35,698 bases of DNA from Hyphomicrobiales bacterium (GCA_028290405.1 JAQGJX010000214.1:1-35698); one strand, 5' to 3'. Shown: positions 9,368 through 17,263, counted from the stretch's first letter. Program-made: numbers and translations. The notes: generated by a model from the sequence alone, not told the origin.

Positions 9368-10411
9368 CTATTTCTTCTCCACCCGGGCGAGGATTTCGAT
9401 CATGCGCTTCTTTTGCTCCGGCGTGGGGTCCGAGACGATCCCCAGCGCGGCCTTGCGCGTCTCCTCCGCGCCCGTGAACTCAACATAGCGCTGCGTCTTC
9501 TTGCCTTCCGCAATGAGCGCGGGGTCCGTCAGCGACGCCTTCACGGCCTCCCGGAGCGCGCCGAGGCGGTCGGCGGGCGTGCCGGGCGGCGCCACGAGGA
9601 TGCGGCCCAGCTTTTCGGCCGTGGCGTGGAAGTCCAGCAGCGCCGCGCCTTCGGGCGACACGTTCACGGATTCGAAGATGGACGGCGTATCGGGGAAAAT
9701 GCTCGAGCGCGTGCGGCTCATGGTGGCCAGCACGCGGATCTGGTTTCCGGCGACGTAGTTCACCGCCGACGTGTCGACGATGTACATCATGTCCATCTCG
9801 CCACGGCCCACAGACAGCGCGGAATCGTTGCTGCCCGGATAGCCGAGCACGATGTTGCAATCGAGCTTCAGAGCCTCGCACGTGAAGGCGGCGCCGTCGG
9901 ACAACCCGTCGATGGGCCCGCCCGCCGACCACATGAGGCGCTTCTTGTCGGCGATCACGTCCTGCGGGGTCTTCCACGGCGTGTTGGAGTTCACCAGCCA
10001 GACCCATGGATTGCCGCTGACGGTGCCCAGGTGTTCCAGCTTGGCGAGATCGAACCGCACGCCCTGCTGCTCGGTGAACTGGCCGAAGGCCGCCGCCATG
10101 CCGTTCACCAGCGAGATGGTCAGCCCGTCGGGAGCCGCCGTCATCATGCGGTTGGTGGCTGTGATGCCGCCCGCCCCCGGCTGGTTCTCGACGATCACCG
10201 ACGCGCCAAGCGCCTTGCCGAGGTAGGGGGCGATCATGCGCGCATAAAGGTCAAAGCCCCCGCCCGCCGTGTAGCCCACGACGAGCCGGACCGTCTTGCC
10301 CTTGAAGTACCCGTCGGACTGCGCGCACGCGGGCGCAGCGATGAACGCCAACGCCACCGCGCCCATCGCTGCGGCAAGGCGCCCGCGCCATGAATTGACT
10401 AGGTTTCGCAT
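9368..10411 (-). CDS. TctC/Bug-family tripartite tricarboxylate transporter substrate-binding protein
   Basis: A 347-residue periplasmic solute-binding protein. A signal peptide of about 30 residues ends APACA, followed by QSDGYFKGKTVRLVVGYTAGGGFD. The VGYTAGGGFD segment is the first ligand-binding loop of the family. ENQPGAGGITATN (about residues 77-89) is the second, and LGYPGSNDSALSVGRGEMD lies near the hinge. Family members bind carboxylates and aromatic acids and normally feed TctA/TctB membrane subunits, but none is in the window, so it is an orphan receptor. The ribosome-binding site AAAGGAGGA is very strong. A 6-bp inverted repeat lies just upstream (10437-10450). The ligand is unknown. 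Confidence 0.9.
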   Translation of the reverse strand: MRNLVNSWRGRLAAAMGAVALAFIAAPACAQSDGYFKGKTVRLVVGYTAGGGFDLYARMIAPYLGKALGASVIVENQPGAGGITATNRMMTAAPDGLTISLVNGMAAAFGQFTEQQGVRFDLAKLEHLGTVSGNPWVWLVNSNTPWKTPQDVIADKKRLMWSAGGPIDGLSDGAAFTCEALKLDCNIVLGYPGSNDSALSVGRGEMDMMYIVDTSAVNYVAGNQIRVLATMSRTRSSIFPDTPSIFESVNVSPEGAALLDFHATAEKLGRILVAPPGTPADRLGALREAVKASLTDPALIAEGKKTQRYVEFTGAEETRKAALGIVSDPTPEQKKRMIEILARVEKK

Positions 10412-10436
10412 GAGGCGTCCTCCTTTGAACTGGCGA

Positions 10437-10450
10437 GATCCTCAAGGATC
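10437..10450. promoter_or_regulatory. Palindrome in the leader of the TctC-like gene
   Basis: GATCCTCAAGGATC has 6-bp arms and a 2-base centre. It lies 26 bases upstream of the start codon and 11-17 bases upstream of the ribosome-binding site. It could be an operator; as RNA the loop would be too tight without opening a pair. Confidence 0.35.
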
Positions 10451-10527
10451 ATGCGCCGCTCTTCATTGCTCTGGCTCCCGGTTAGCACCAAAGCGGGAGG
10501 GCTGTCGAACCCTGTGGGCCCGGCAAC

Positions 10528-10555
10528 AAAAAAGCCGCCCCGGAGGGCGGCTTTT
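10528..10555 (-). terminator. Intrinsic terminator of the rplM-rpsI operon
   Basis: Stem AAAAGCCGCCC (10530-10540) with GGGCGGCTTTT (10545-10555), an 11-bp perfect arm with a 4-base loop. On the minus strand it runs out into TTTTTTTGTTG. It starts 20 bases after the rpsI stop codon. Confidence 0.9.
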
Positions 10556-10575
10556 GTCGTTGGCGGACGGAAGGC

Positions 10576-11055
10576 TTAGCGCTTCGAGAACTGGAAGCTT
10601 CTGCGGGCCTTCTTCTTGCCGTACTTCTTGCGCTCGACGACGCGCGGATCACGGGTCAGGAAGCCTTCCTTCTTGAGCGCGGGGCGAAGCTCCGGCTCGA
10701 AGTTGGTCAGCGCCTTGGCGAGACCGTGACGCACCGCGCCAGCCTGGCCGGAAAGACCGCCGCCGGCGACCGTGACCATGAGGTCGTACTGGCCGAGGCG
10801 CTTGGCGATCACCAGCGGCTGCTGCACGATCATGCGCAGCACCGGGCGGGCGAAGTAGTTGTCGATTTCACGGCCGTTGACCGAGATCTTGCCGGCGCCG
10901 GGCTTGATCCAGACGCGGGCGACCGCGTCCTTGCGCTTGCCGGTGGCGTAGGCGCGGCCGAGCTTGTCGAGCTTCTGCACGTACACGGGATGCTCGATGG
11001 CCGGAGCCGCCGTCGCGTCCTTAAGGTCCTGCAGCGAGGAAAGTGTTTCGGCCAT
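10576..11055 (-). CDS. rpsI: Small ribosomal subunit protein uS9
   Basis: Ribosomal protein S9 of the small-subunit head; its C-terminal tail reaches the P site. The 159-residue protein has an alphaproteobacterial N-terminal extension of about 30 residues ([18 protein letters not shown]), then the core: [31 protein letters not shown] and the basic end RRSFQFSKR. The closing SKR is the universal tail. It starts 2 bases after the rplM stop codon and is translationally coupled to it. The start at 11055 is preferred to upstream in-frame codons because those lie inside rplM. Confidence 0.98.
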   Translation of the reverse strand: MAETLSSLQDLKDATAAPAIEHPVYVQKLDKLGRAYATGKRKDAVARVWIKPGAGKISVNGREIDNYFARPVLRMIVQQPLVIAKRLGQYDLMVTVAGGGLSGQAGAVRHGLAKALTNFEPELRPALKKEGFLTRDPRVVERKKYGKKKARRSFQFSKR

Positions 11056-11057
11056 GC

Positions 11058-11528
11058 TCAGGCGCTCCTCGAGTTCTTGCGGTTCAGGCTGGCGACGTCG
11101 AGCGTCGAGGGGCTCTGGGCGGAGTGGGGATGCTCGCCGCCCTTGTAGACGCGCAGGTTGCACATTTGCTTGCGGGCCAGCGGGCCGCGCGGGAGCATGC
11201 GCTCGACGGCCTTCTCAACGACGCGCTCCGGGAAGCGGCCTTCGAGGATGAACTTCGCCGACCGCTCTTTGATGCCGCCGATGAAGCCCGTGTGATGGTA
11301 GTACATCTTCTGGTCGCGCTTGCGGCCAGTGAGCACAACCTTGTCCGCGTTGATGATGATGACGTTGTCGCCATCGTCCACGTGCGGGGTGAATGAAGCC
11401 TTGTGCTTGCCGCGAAGACGCATGGCCACGAGCGTCGCGAGCCGGCCGACAACCAGGCCGTTCGCGTCGATCAGGATCCACTTCTTCTCGACATCGGCGG
11501 CTTTGGTCGAAGTTGTTTTGCCGAACAT
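11058..11528 (-). CDS. rplM: Large ribosomal subunit protein uL13
   Basis: Ribosomal protein L13, an early assembly protein of the large subunit. It has 156 residues, the normal length. Visible family features are [16 protein letters not shown] near the start, the [18 protein letters not shown] segment, [13 protein letters not shown] and the [12 protein letters not shown] motif. It is the first gene of rplM-rpsI, with a strong promoter 64-92 bases upstream. The leader is unusual: the bases just before the ATG read CCTCCTC, so there is no ordinary Shine-Dalgarno site, only GGAAA about 8-12 bases away. Confidence 0.98.
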   Translation of the reverse strand: MFGKTTSTKAADVEKKWILIDANGLVVGRLATLVAMRLRGKHKASFTPHVDDGDNVIIINADKVVLTGRKRDQKMYYHHTGFIGGIKERSAKFILEGRFPERVVEKAVERMLPRGPLARKQMCNLRVYKGGEHPHSAQSPSTLDVASLNRKNSRSA

Positions 11529-11591
11529 GAGGAGGTTTCCAATATCTCGCAGGGGCTGGGCGAAGAAGCCCGGCCGCCGGGGAACGCGCGC

Positions 11592-11620
11592 TTATAAGGG
11601 CCATCGAGCGTCCCCGTCAA
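11592..11620 (-). promoter_or_regulatory. Sigma-70 promoter of rplM-rpsI
   Basis: On the minus strand TTGACG (11620-11615) and TTATAA (11597-11592) are separated by exactly 17 bases. Reading TATAAG one base further gives an 18-base spacer. It lies in the right place for rplM, with an inferred leader of about 55-60 bases. Confidence 0.75.
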
Positions 11621-11670
11621 GAGCCGCATCCAAGAATGCAAGAAACGCCTGCGCAGCAGGGATATCTGAA

Positions 11671-11692
11671 ATGCGGTATTATAATACCACAT
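11671..11692. promoter_or_regulatory. AT-rich palindrome between mpl and rplM
   Basis: The core GGTATTATAATACC (11675-11688) is a perfect 14-bp palindrome. With one mismatched pair it extends to ATG/CAT on the outside, 22 bases in all. It contains TATAAT on both strands but no -35 at a fitting distance on either. It is an AT-rich island in very GC-rich flanks, and lies about 50 bases upstream of the rplM -35 and 80 bases after the mpl stop. I see nothing else between 11693 and 11776 except GC-rich short repeats. Confidence 0.5.
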
Positions 11693-11776
11693 GACGGGAG
11701 CGGCCCCGGAGGGGGCGCGCCGGGAGGCGCGCGGCCCTGGGCGGCTGCGTCCAGCGGCCTCCGCAAGCATCTGTTT

Positions 11777-13198
11777 TCAAGCCGGAAACTTCTTTTCCAC
11801 CCAGGCCGGGACGCTCTCGATGAGCCCGCCCAGCGGCCCGGAGGTGAGGAACAGCACGGCGGAATGGTCCCCGAGCGCCGCGCCGATCTCCTCGACCGCA
11901 GTCTCCGCGTCCCCGAGCGCGCGGGCGTCAAACCCTGCGGCGCGGATGCGCGCCACGATCTCGTCCTGTCCCACCTGCTCGTGCGTGCCCGCCCCCTGCT
12001 CGGCCGGACGCCAGACGAACACCTGCGCGGCCCCCTCGAAGGCGTCGTCGTACCAGTGCAGCGTCGTCCGGTTGCGCCAGCTGAACGTGTGCGGCTCGAA
12101 CACCACCACCAGGCGCCTGTCGGGAAAGTGCTGGCGCATGGCCGCAATGGCGCTGCGGGCCTTGTCGTAGGAGGACCCGAAGCCTTCGAACATGGGAATG
12201 CGCGTGCGCTCCGACTTGCGGTCGAGGCGGCGGCGGATGCCCTTGAAGGAAGCCATCGCGCCCGCGAACGCCTGCGCGGACACGAGCCCCCGCGTCAGCA
12301 GGAACGCCCCCACGCCCAGCATGTTCTCGATGTTGTGCAGGCCAAGCTGGCCCGTCTCGACGCGCACCACGTCGCGCCCCTCATGGGAGATGGTGAAGCG
12401 CGTGCGCTCGCCCCAGGCGATGTCCCCCGCCCGCCACGCGCCCTCGGCGATCCCGTAGGTCGCCACCGGGCGCTTCAGCGAGCGCAGGAACCGGCCCGAC
12501 AATTCGCCGCCCGTGGAGGCGAGGATCGTGGCGTCCGGCGGCGCGAGGTCGATCAGCTTGGCGAAGGGCGCCAGATAGCTCTCGATGGTGGGAAACACGT
12601 TCACATGGTCGTGCGCCAGCGGCGTCAGCAGCAGGTGCGCGGGGCTGTAATGCAAGAACTTGGAGCGGTCGTCGGTGTTGGACGAGGGATACTCGTCCCC
12701 CTCCAGCAAGAGCAGGTCGCCCTTGCCGATCCGCGCCGCCGTGGGTGGCGACAGGGGCGCGGCGCCGATCATGAACGAGGGATCGAGCCCGGCTTCGATC
12801 AGGCAATGCGCCATCAGCGAGACGCTGGTGGTCTTGCCGAACGAGCCCGCCACCACGAGCGCCTGGCGCCCCTTCGCCAGCAGTCCCAGCACGTCCGCGA
12901 ACGACAGGATGGGCACGCCCCGTGCGAAGGCTTCCGCGACTTCCGCATTGGTCTGCGGCACCAGCCGGGCGTTCTTGCCGATGACGATCACGTCCACGCC
13001 CACCGGGATGTTGCCCGGCGCGTAGGGCGTGCGCACGTCAAGCTTTTCGCGTTCCAGCACTTCGGAAATCGGCGGGTAGACCGCCTCGTCGGAGCCCGTC
13101 ACGGCGACGCCGCTGTCGCGCAGCAGCATGGCGGTCGCGCTCATGCCGACGCCGCCGACGCCCACGAAATGTGCGCGCTTGTAGGGAAAGCCCGTCAT
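11777..13198 (-). CDS. mpl: Mpl-type UDP-N-acetylmuramate:L-Ala-gamma-D-Glu-meso-DAP ligase
   Basis: A Mur-ligase-family enzyme that joins recycled murein tripeptide to UDP-MurNAc in peptidoglycan recycling. It has 473 residues. Order of features: N-terminal Rossmann domain with HFVGVGGVGMSA (10-21), ATP loop AGSFGKTTS (117-125), EGDEY with a following DDRSKFLHY (166-184), and HDHVN (196-200). A C-terminal domain follows, with FKGIRRRLDRKSE and FEPHTFSWRNR. EGDEY...DDRSKF is the pattern that sets Mpl apart from MurC. The ATP loop has Ser-Phe where most members have Thr-His before GKTT. It stands alone on the minus strand. A specialised MurC-like ligase is the alternative. Confidence 0.85.
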   Translation of the reverse strand: MTGFPYKRAHFVGVGGVGMSATAMLLRDSGVAVTGSDEAVYPPISEVLEREKLDVRTPYAPGNIPVGVDVIVIGKNARLVPQTNAEVAEAFARGVPILSFADVLGLLAKGRQALVVAGSFGKTTSVSLMAHCLIEAGLDPSFMIGAAPLSPPTAARIGKGDLLLLEGDEYPSSNTDDRSKFLHYSPAHLLLTPLAHDHVNVFPTIESYLAPFAKLIDLAPPDATILASTGGELSGRFLRSLKRPVATYGIAEGAWRAGDIAWGERTRFTISHEGRDVVRVETGQLGLHNIENMLGVGAFLLTRGLVSAQAFAGAMASFKGIRRRLDRKSERTRIPMFEGFGSSYDKARSAIAAMRQHFPDRRLVVVFEPHTFSWRNRTTLHWYDDAFEGAAQVFVWRPAEQGAGTHEQVGQDEIVARIRAAGFDARALGDAETAVEEIGAALGDHSAVLFLTSGPLGGLIESVPAWVEKKFPA

Positions 13199-13273
13199 GA
13201 AACCTGCGCTCCGCCGCCGCTGATTCTGTCAGCCGCCCGGCGCAATCTACAACAGCCTGCGGCCCCCGCTACC

Positions 13274-13732
13274 TCAGCGCGCGGACGACGGCGGAATCGA
13301 GTAGGTGGCGGTGGCGTGCGCCACCGGCTCGGCCTGCCCCTCCCCGTGCAGCCACGCCTCCCCCACCGCCAGCCGGCGCCCGAGCTTCATCAGGCGGGCG
13401 TCGGCGATCAGGTCGCCCGGCTCGGGGCGGCGCAGGAAGTTGATGTTGAGGTTGGTGGTGACGCTCAGCGCGCCTTGGGACAGGTGCGCGACGGCGGAAT
13501 CCTCGCCCACGCCCATCTGGGCGATGATCGCCGCATAAAGCGCGACGTCCGCCAGCTCGAACATGGTTGGGCCCGACACCGTGCCGCCCGGCCGCAGCCG
13601 CCGCTCGCTGAAGCGCAGCCGCAGGCGCGCGAACATCGGGCCCGTCTCCTCGACCACGTAGTCCGGCGCGATCTGCGGGAAATGAGCGGCGAAAAAGGCG
13701 TTGATCTCGGCCGCCGCAAGGGGCTTGCTCAT
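13274..13732 (-). CDS. PaaI-like hotdog-fold thioesterase
   Basis: A 152-residue cytoplasmic protein of the PaaI/YdiI group, expected to hydrolyse acyl-CoA thioesters. The hallmark segment GGTVSGPTMFELADVALYAAI (residues 49-69) contains the helix of the hotdog fold with the acidic Glu59/Asp62. NLNINFLRRPEPGDLIADARL (94-114) is the central strand pair, and HATATYSIP closes the sheet. The ATG at 13732 is chosen because the protein begins here like its family; 24 further in-frame upstream residues look non-coding. It diverges from the CoA-binding protein across 101 bases. The substrate is unknown. Confidence 0.85.
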   Translation of the reverse strand: MSKPLAAAEINAFFAAHFPQIAPDYVVEETGPMFARLRLRFSERRLRPGGTVSGPTMFELADVALYAAIIAQMGVGEDSAVAHLSQGALSVTTNLNINFLRRPEPGDLIADARLMKLGRRLAVGEAWLHGEGQAEPVAHATATYSIPPSSAR

Positions 13733-13833
13733 GAAGACGGAACCCCGCACGTTGAAAACCACTTGCGATCGCGGGGAAGTTGCATGAACCCGCGCCCGCC
13801 ACAAGAGCGCCTTTCGCAGCAGGACACACGAGC

Positions 13834-14274
13834 ATGAACCACGACGACTACAGCGACGAGTATCTGAGCGACATCCTGGAGCACGCGGGCCTGATCGCCG
13901 TGGTGGGCCTGTCCAACAATCCCACGCGCGCCTCGAACGGCGTCTTCCAGCAGCTTCTGCGCCATGGCTATCGCGCCGTCGGGGTCAATCCGGGCGTCGC
14001 GGGGGGGCGGATCGCCGGCGCCCCGGTCTACGCCAGCCTGAAGGACGTGCCCGGCCCGGTGGGGCTCGTGGACGTGTTCCGTAATTCGCAGGACGCCGGC
14101 AACGCGGTGGACGAGGCGCTGGCGCTCGATCCCCTGCCCCGCGCGATCTGGCTGCAACTGGGCGTACGCAACGACGCCGCGGCAGAGCGCGCGCAGGCCA
14201 AGGGCGTGAAGGTCGTGATGGACCGCTGCATCAAGATCGAAATCCTGCGCCTGGGGATCGACGGCCGGGGCTGA
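13834..14274 (+). CDS. CoA-binding domain protein (YccU-like)
   Basis: A 146-residue single-domain Rossmann protein of the succinyl-CoA-synthetase-alpha-like CoA_binding family. The Gly-rich nucleotide loop is VVGLSNNPTRAS (23-34), followed by GYRAVGVNPG, VDVFRNSQDA and AIWLQLGVRND. The last is a strongly conserved family segment. VKVVMDRCIKIE closes the domain. The ATG at 13834 has AGGA 9 bases upstream; an in-frame start at 13780 would add 18 residues without family similarity. The physiological role of the family is poorly known. It diverges from the PaaI-like gene, and both are common neighbours of metY/metZ in related bacteria. Confidence 0.88.
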   Translation: MNHDDYSDEYLSDILEHAGLIAVVGLSNNPTRASNGVFQQLLRHGYRAVGVNPGVAGGRIAGAPVYASLKDVPGPVGLVDVFRNSQDAGNAVDEALALDPLPRAIWLQLGVRNDAAAERAQAKGVKVVMDRCIKIEILRLGIDGRG

Positions 14275-14310
14275 GAAACTCCGCCGCGCGACTCCCCGAA
14301 GGCTCGCCGT

Positions 14311-15774
14311 CTACTTGGTGAGCCGCGTCGTGCTCAGGAGCGCCTTGTCGAACATGCTGGCGATGGCGCTCTTGATGTCGGCGCTGGAGCTCGCCTTGTA
14401 ATAATCGTTCGGGCCCGACGCGCATGCGCGCATCCTCTCTTCCAGCAGCGTCATGCTGGCGCCGTTCACGTAGCTCGTCTTGAGCAGATATTTTTCGATC
14501 CAGTTGAACCGCAACTCGGGATCGCCGGCCGGGTCGAGGCGATATTTGCTCGGCGGAACGACGTAATCGATCTCGAGAGGCAGGAGCGCCACCCCGGGCT
14601 TCTTGAGCGGAGCGCAGAGCGAGGGATCCAGCGCCTGCAGGAACCCGGACTTCTTCTCGGTCTTGCCGTTGAAAGAATAGGTGCTGTCCTCTCCGTCAAA
14701 GTTGGACGTCGGCGCCACGAGCTGGTTTTTCATCGTGGGGTCCGCCACGAAGTCGAACGACGAATTTCGCATCGAAGCGCTTTCCACCCCGTCTGACAGG
14801 AACAGCACGTAGGACAGCGGGCTGGATTCCGAGGCGCCGGTTCCGCCGGTGAACACGACCTTCTCGAGGAAGTGGAAAGCAGCGTGCATGTCGGTGCCCC
14901 CGCCCCGGTCCGCCAGCGTCAGGTTGTCGAGGGCCGAGTGGACCGCGGAATGGTTGCTGGCCTTCGAGGAATTGATGTCCACCAGCGTCGAGACGTCATT
15001 CGAGAACACGTAGACGCCGAACTTGATCTGGTTTTGCATCCTCGACACCTGCTCCGCCCGCAAGGCCATGGCCTGCACGGCGGAGCGGACCACGTCGATG
15101 CGCGTGGTCACGGGCGGATTCATGTTCCGCGCCCTCTCGTAGGAGGTGGCCGAGCCGTCCTTTTCGGGAAGGTGGCAGGCCAGCGCGCAACCGGTCTCCT
15201 TGTGCAGCCTGTCCTGATCCGTCGACGTCGCTCCAAGGCCCATGGACGCGGAACCGTCGATCATGACGTAAATTCTAACGTACGGCGGCAGGCCCGTCTC
15301 GGCGCGCGCCGAGCCTTGCAATTCATAGGCGCCTGCGCCGAACATGCCGCCGAAGGTCGACTTCAAGGCCCCCGACCATGTGACGTCGGCGCGTACCGTT
15401 TGGCCCTTGCGGACGATGGAGAAGTGGGGTGTCACGCCCTTGGCGAGGGCGCCTGAATTTCCGTTGAACTTCTGCAACGCGGCGGCCTTCGCGGGCGTCA
15501 GGAAGTCAGGGTTGGAGCCCGCGTTGGGCGCCAGCAGGACTTGCGCGGCGACATTGGCGGCGGCGAGCGCCGCGGAATCGGCGGCTCCGTCGAGCTTCGC
15601 CTTCTGGGACGAAAGCAGGAGCTGGTCGATGGCGTAGCCGCTGACGCCGAGGATGGGCGTCATCAGGAGAGCTGTGAGCAATCCGATATTGCCTTCGGAC
15701 GCAGCGCGGAAACGCATCGCGCGCGTCCGGAGGCGGCGAAACTGGCGATGGGATCGAAGCGATGTCTTGGTCAA
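14311..15774 (-). CDS. TadG-like pilus accessory protein with a von Willebrand A domain
   Basis: A protein of about 487 residues. Its N-terminus is very basic (SHRQFRRLRTRAMRFR), then comes the TadG-type signature EGNIGLLTALLMTPILGVSGYAID, a single membrane helix with the conserved GN. A periplasmic vWA domain follows, with a complete MIDAS start DGSAS in YVMIDGSASMG and later GGGTDMH and LFLSDGVES. Such proteins assist Flp/Tad pilus assembly or surface adhesion. The start is uncertain. TTG at 15774 has GAGGA about 7 bases upstream. TTG at 15804 (10 residues longer) and ATG at 15717 (19 shorter) lack a ribosome-binding site. It follows two TadE-like genes on the same strand after a 99-base gap. 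Confidence 0.85.
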   Translation of the reverse strand: MTKTSLRSHRQFRRLRTRAMRFRAASEGNIGLLTALLMTPILGVSGYAIDQLLLSSQKAKLDGAADSAALAAANVAAQVLLAPNAGSNPDFLTPAKAAALQKFNGNSGALAKGVTPHFSIVRKGQTVRADVTWSGALKSTFGGMFGAGAYELQGSARAETGLPPYVRIYVMIDGSASMGLGATSTDQDRLHKETGCALACHLPEKDGSATSYERARNMNPPVTTRIDVVRSAVQAMALRAEQVSRMQNQIKFGVYVFSNDVSTLVDINSSKASNHSAVHSALDNLTLADRGGGTDMHAAFHFLEKVVFTGGTGASESSPLSYVLFLSDGVESASMRNSSFDFVADPTMKNQLVAPTSNFDGEDSTYSFNGKTEKKSGFLQALDPSLCAPLKKPGVALLPLEIDYVVPPSKYRLDPAGDPELRFNWIEKYLLKTSYVNGASMTLLEERMRACASGPNDYYKASSSADIKSAIASMFDKALLSTTRLTK

Positions 15775-15873
15775 CTCGGCATCCTCAAAAACAGACTGCG
15801 TCAAAACGTCGGCCAGATCGTAAAAACCAGATTTCCGGGCGTTCTTCGCTCAGGTCCGAAGCGCCCGCCGTGA

Positions 15874-16560
15874 CTAGAAGCCAGCGCAATTGGCCCCCGT
15901 GATCCCGCCGCCGCCTGCGGTGGGTTGCGTCAGAGAGATGTAGTCGACGTATCTCGGCGCAATGAAGAACGTGCGGTTGATGCGCAGCGCCTTGGCGAAC
16001 AGCGTTCCGAAAATGGGCTGGTACGTGTAGGCCATTTCGACGCTGATCAGGTTCGTGGGATCAGTGAAGAACGAGTCCGGCAGCTCCTTCACGTTGAAGG
16101 AGGAGGACGAGGACTGCGACAGCGTCCCGCAGGCGCGCTTCGACCTGCCGTACGCCCATGCGACTTGCGCGGTGAAGGCGCAATTGGAGGTGCAGGCGGG
16201 ATTGTTCTTCGCGACCTGCAGGAAGGACACGTTCATCGCCGCCTGGGAATACCAGTTGCGCGCGCCCTGCACCGCGTCCACGCGAACGTCGGGAACGAGG
16301 ATCGGAACCGTCTGGTACAATTCCCACAGATCCGCGCCGGATATGGACGAACTGTTGGCCGATATCATCTGCCCGATGTCGATGGCGGCGTTTTGAACGC
16401 GCTTGGCCACGTTCATGTACCGCAGCAACTCCGCGCCGCCGAACAGGATGACGAAGAGCATCGGGATCACGAGGGCGAATTCAAGCGCCGCCAGCCCGGA
16501 GCGACAGCCGTTGAACGCGCGCGCACGGGCCAGCATTGGAAGCGCCGGGTTCCTCAACAT
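15874..16560 (-). CDS. TadE-like minor pseudopilin, second copy
   Basis: A 228-residue protein with the TadE signature CRSGLAALEFALVIPMLFVILFGGAELL near its N-terminus: a Gly followed by a helix with the conserved Glu, as in type IV pilin-like proteins. The rest is a periplasmic domain with two Cys pairs (CTSNC, and Cys residues in RACGT and NCAGF). The ATG overlaps the stop of the first TadE-like gene by 7 bases (16554-16560), which implies translational coupling. TadE proteins are minor pseudopilins of the Flp/Tad pilus and are cleaved by a dedicated prepilin peptidase; no peptidase, secretion ATPase or major Flp pilin is in the window. Confidence 0.85.
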   Translation of the reverse strand: MLRNPALPMLARARAFNGCRSGLAALEFALVIPMLFVILFGGAELLRYMNVAKRVQNAAIDIGQMISANSSSISGADLWELYQTVPILVPDVRVDAVQGARNWYSQAAMNVSFLQVAKNNPACTSNCAFTAQVAWAYGRSKRACGTLSQSSSSSFNVKELPDSFFTDPTNLISVEMAYTYQPIFGTLFAKALRINRTFFIAPRYVDYISLTQPTAGGGGITGANCAGF

Positions 16561-17165
16561 GAGGCGCCTCCCGTGGTGAACGGTTCGTTGCGGAACGCGT
16601 GGGCGCTGTCGAGAAGATGGACCGTGGAGCCGTTCAGCTTGGCTTTCGAGCTGATGCCGAAGCCCACGATGCTGGGCACGGCGAACAGCGCGCGCACGAC
16701 GATGTAATCGCCGCCCGCGCCCGGGCAGTAGGCGTTGCTTCCCTGGGAGGTGGAGGGCCTCTCGAGGCTCGCGACCGCTTTGCCCTTTTTGCTCGTGGAC
16801 GCCGTGAAGGTCGAGGCGAAATTGTTCACGTCGACCTTGTCGACCGCAACGAAGAGGTTCTTGCAGGGCATGAAGCCAGGCAGGCCGGCGCAGATGCTGC
16901 TCCGGAAATCTTCGCTCGACATGCCCTGGCCGGACACGACGCCGAGCTGGATCTGGCGATCTGCCGCGCGCACGGCGTTGTCCAGCGAGCTGGTCGCCCA
17001 GGCGTTGAACGCGATTTCCATGATGACGAAGATGACGCCCAGGAACGGCAGGACGACGAGCGAAAACTCGACCGCCGCCGCGCCCCGCCGATCCCGGACG
17101 AAACCGGGAACGCGCGCCGCCGGCCGCATAATCCTGAGCGACAAAGCCGCTGCCGCACATCTCAT
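16554..17165 (-). CDS. TadE-like minor pseudopilin, first copy
   Basis: A protein of about 203 residues with the signature DRRGAAAVEFSLVVLPFLGVIFVIMEIAF at about residues 25-53. As in its partner, a basic stretch and Gly precede a membrane helix with the conserved Glu. The periplasmic part holds four Cys. The ATG at 17165 has GGTGG nearby. A TTG at 17213 would add 16 residues and an ATG at 17129 would remove 12. It is the first gene of the TadE-TadE-TadG set, and a CtrA-like site lies 49-63 bases upstream of its start. Confidence 0.85.
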   Translation of the reverse strand: MRCAAAALSLRIMRPAARVPGFVRDRRGAAAVEFSLVVLPFLGVIFVIMEIAFNAWATSSLDNAVRAADRQIQLGVVSGQGMSSEDFRSSICAGLPGFMPCKNLFVAVDKVDVNNFASTFTASTSKKGKAVASLERPSTSQGSNAYCPGAGGDYIVVRALFAVPSIVGFGISSKAKLNGSTVHLLDSAHAFRNEPFTTGGASC

Positions 17166-17213
17166 GAAGTCACCACCCGGCAAACCGTTCACGGTGACGC
17201 TAGAGCGGCGCAA

Positions 17214-17228
17214 TTAACGTGAGCCTAA
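17214..17228. promoter_or_regulatory. CtrA-like binding site upstream of the TadE genes
   Basis: TTAACGTGAGCCTAA is TTAA, 7 bases, CTAA; on the minus strand it reads TTAG-N7-TTAA. This is one base from the CtrA consensus TTAA-N7-TTAA. It lies between the upstream terminator and the first TadE-like start. Confidence 0.4.
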
Positions 17229-17263
17229 ACGCAGATGGCGAGCTGCGCCGTATGGGCGGAATG

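Noticed and set aside
13743-13778. CCCCGC / GCGGGG repeat between the PaaI-like and CoA-binding genes
   Set aside because: The arms are 6 bp with a 24-base spacer in GC-rich DNA, which is expected by chance.
15874-17160. A single long minus-strand protein joining both TadE-like genes
   Set aside because: The upstream half of this frame is an out-of-frame reading of the first TadE gene. The real second gene starts at 16560 with the TadE signature.
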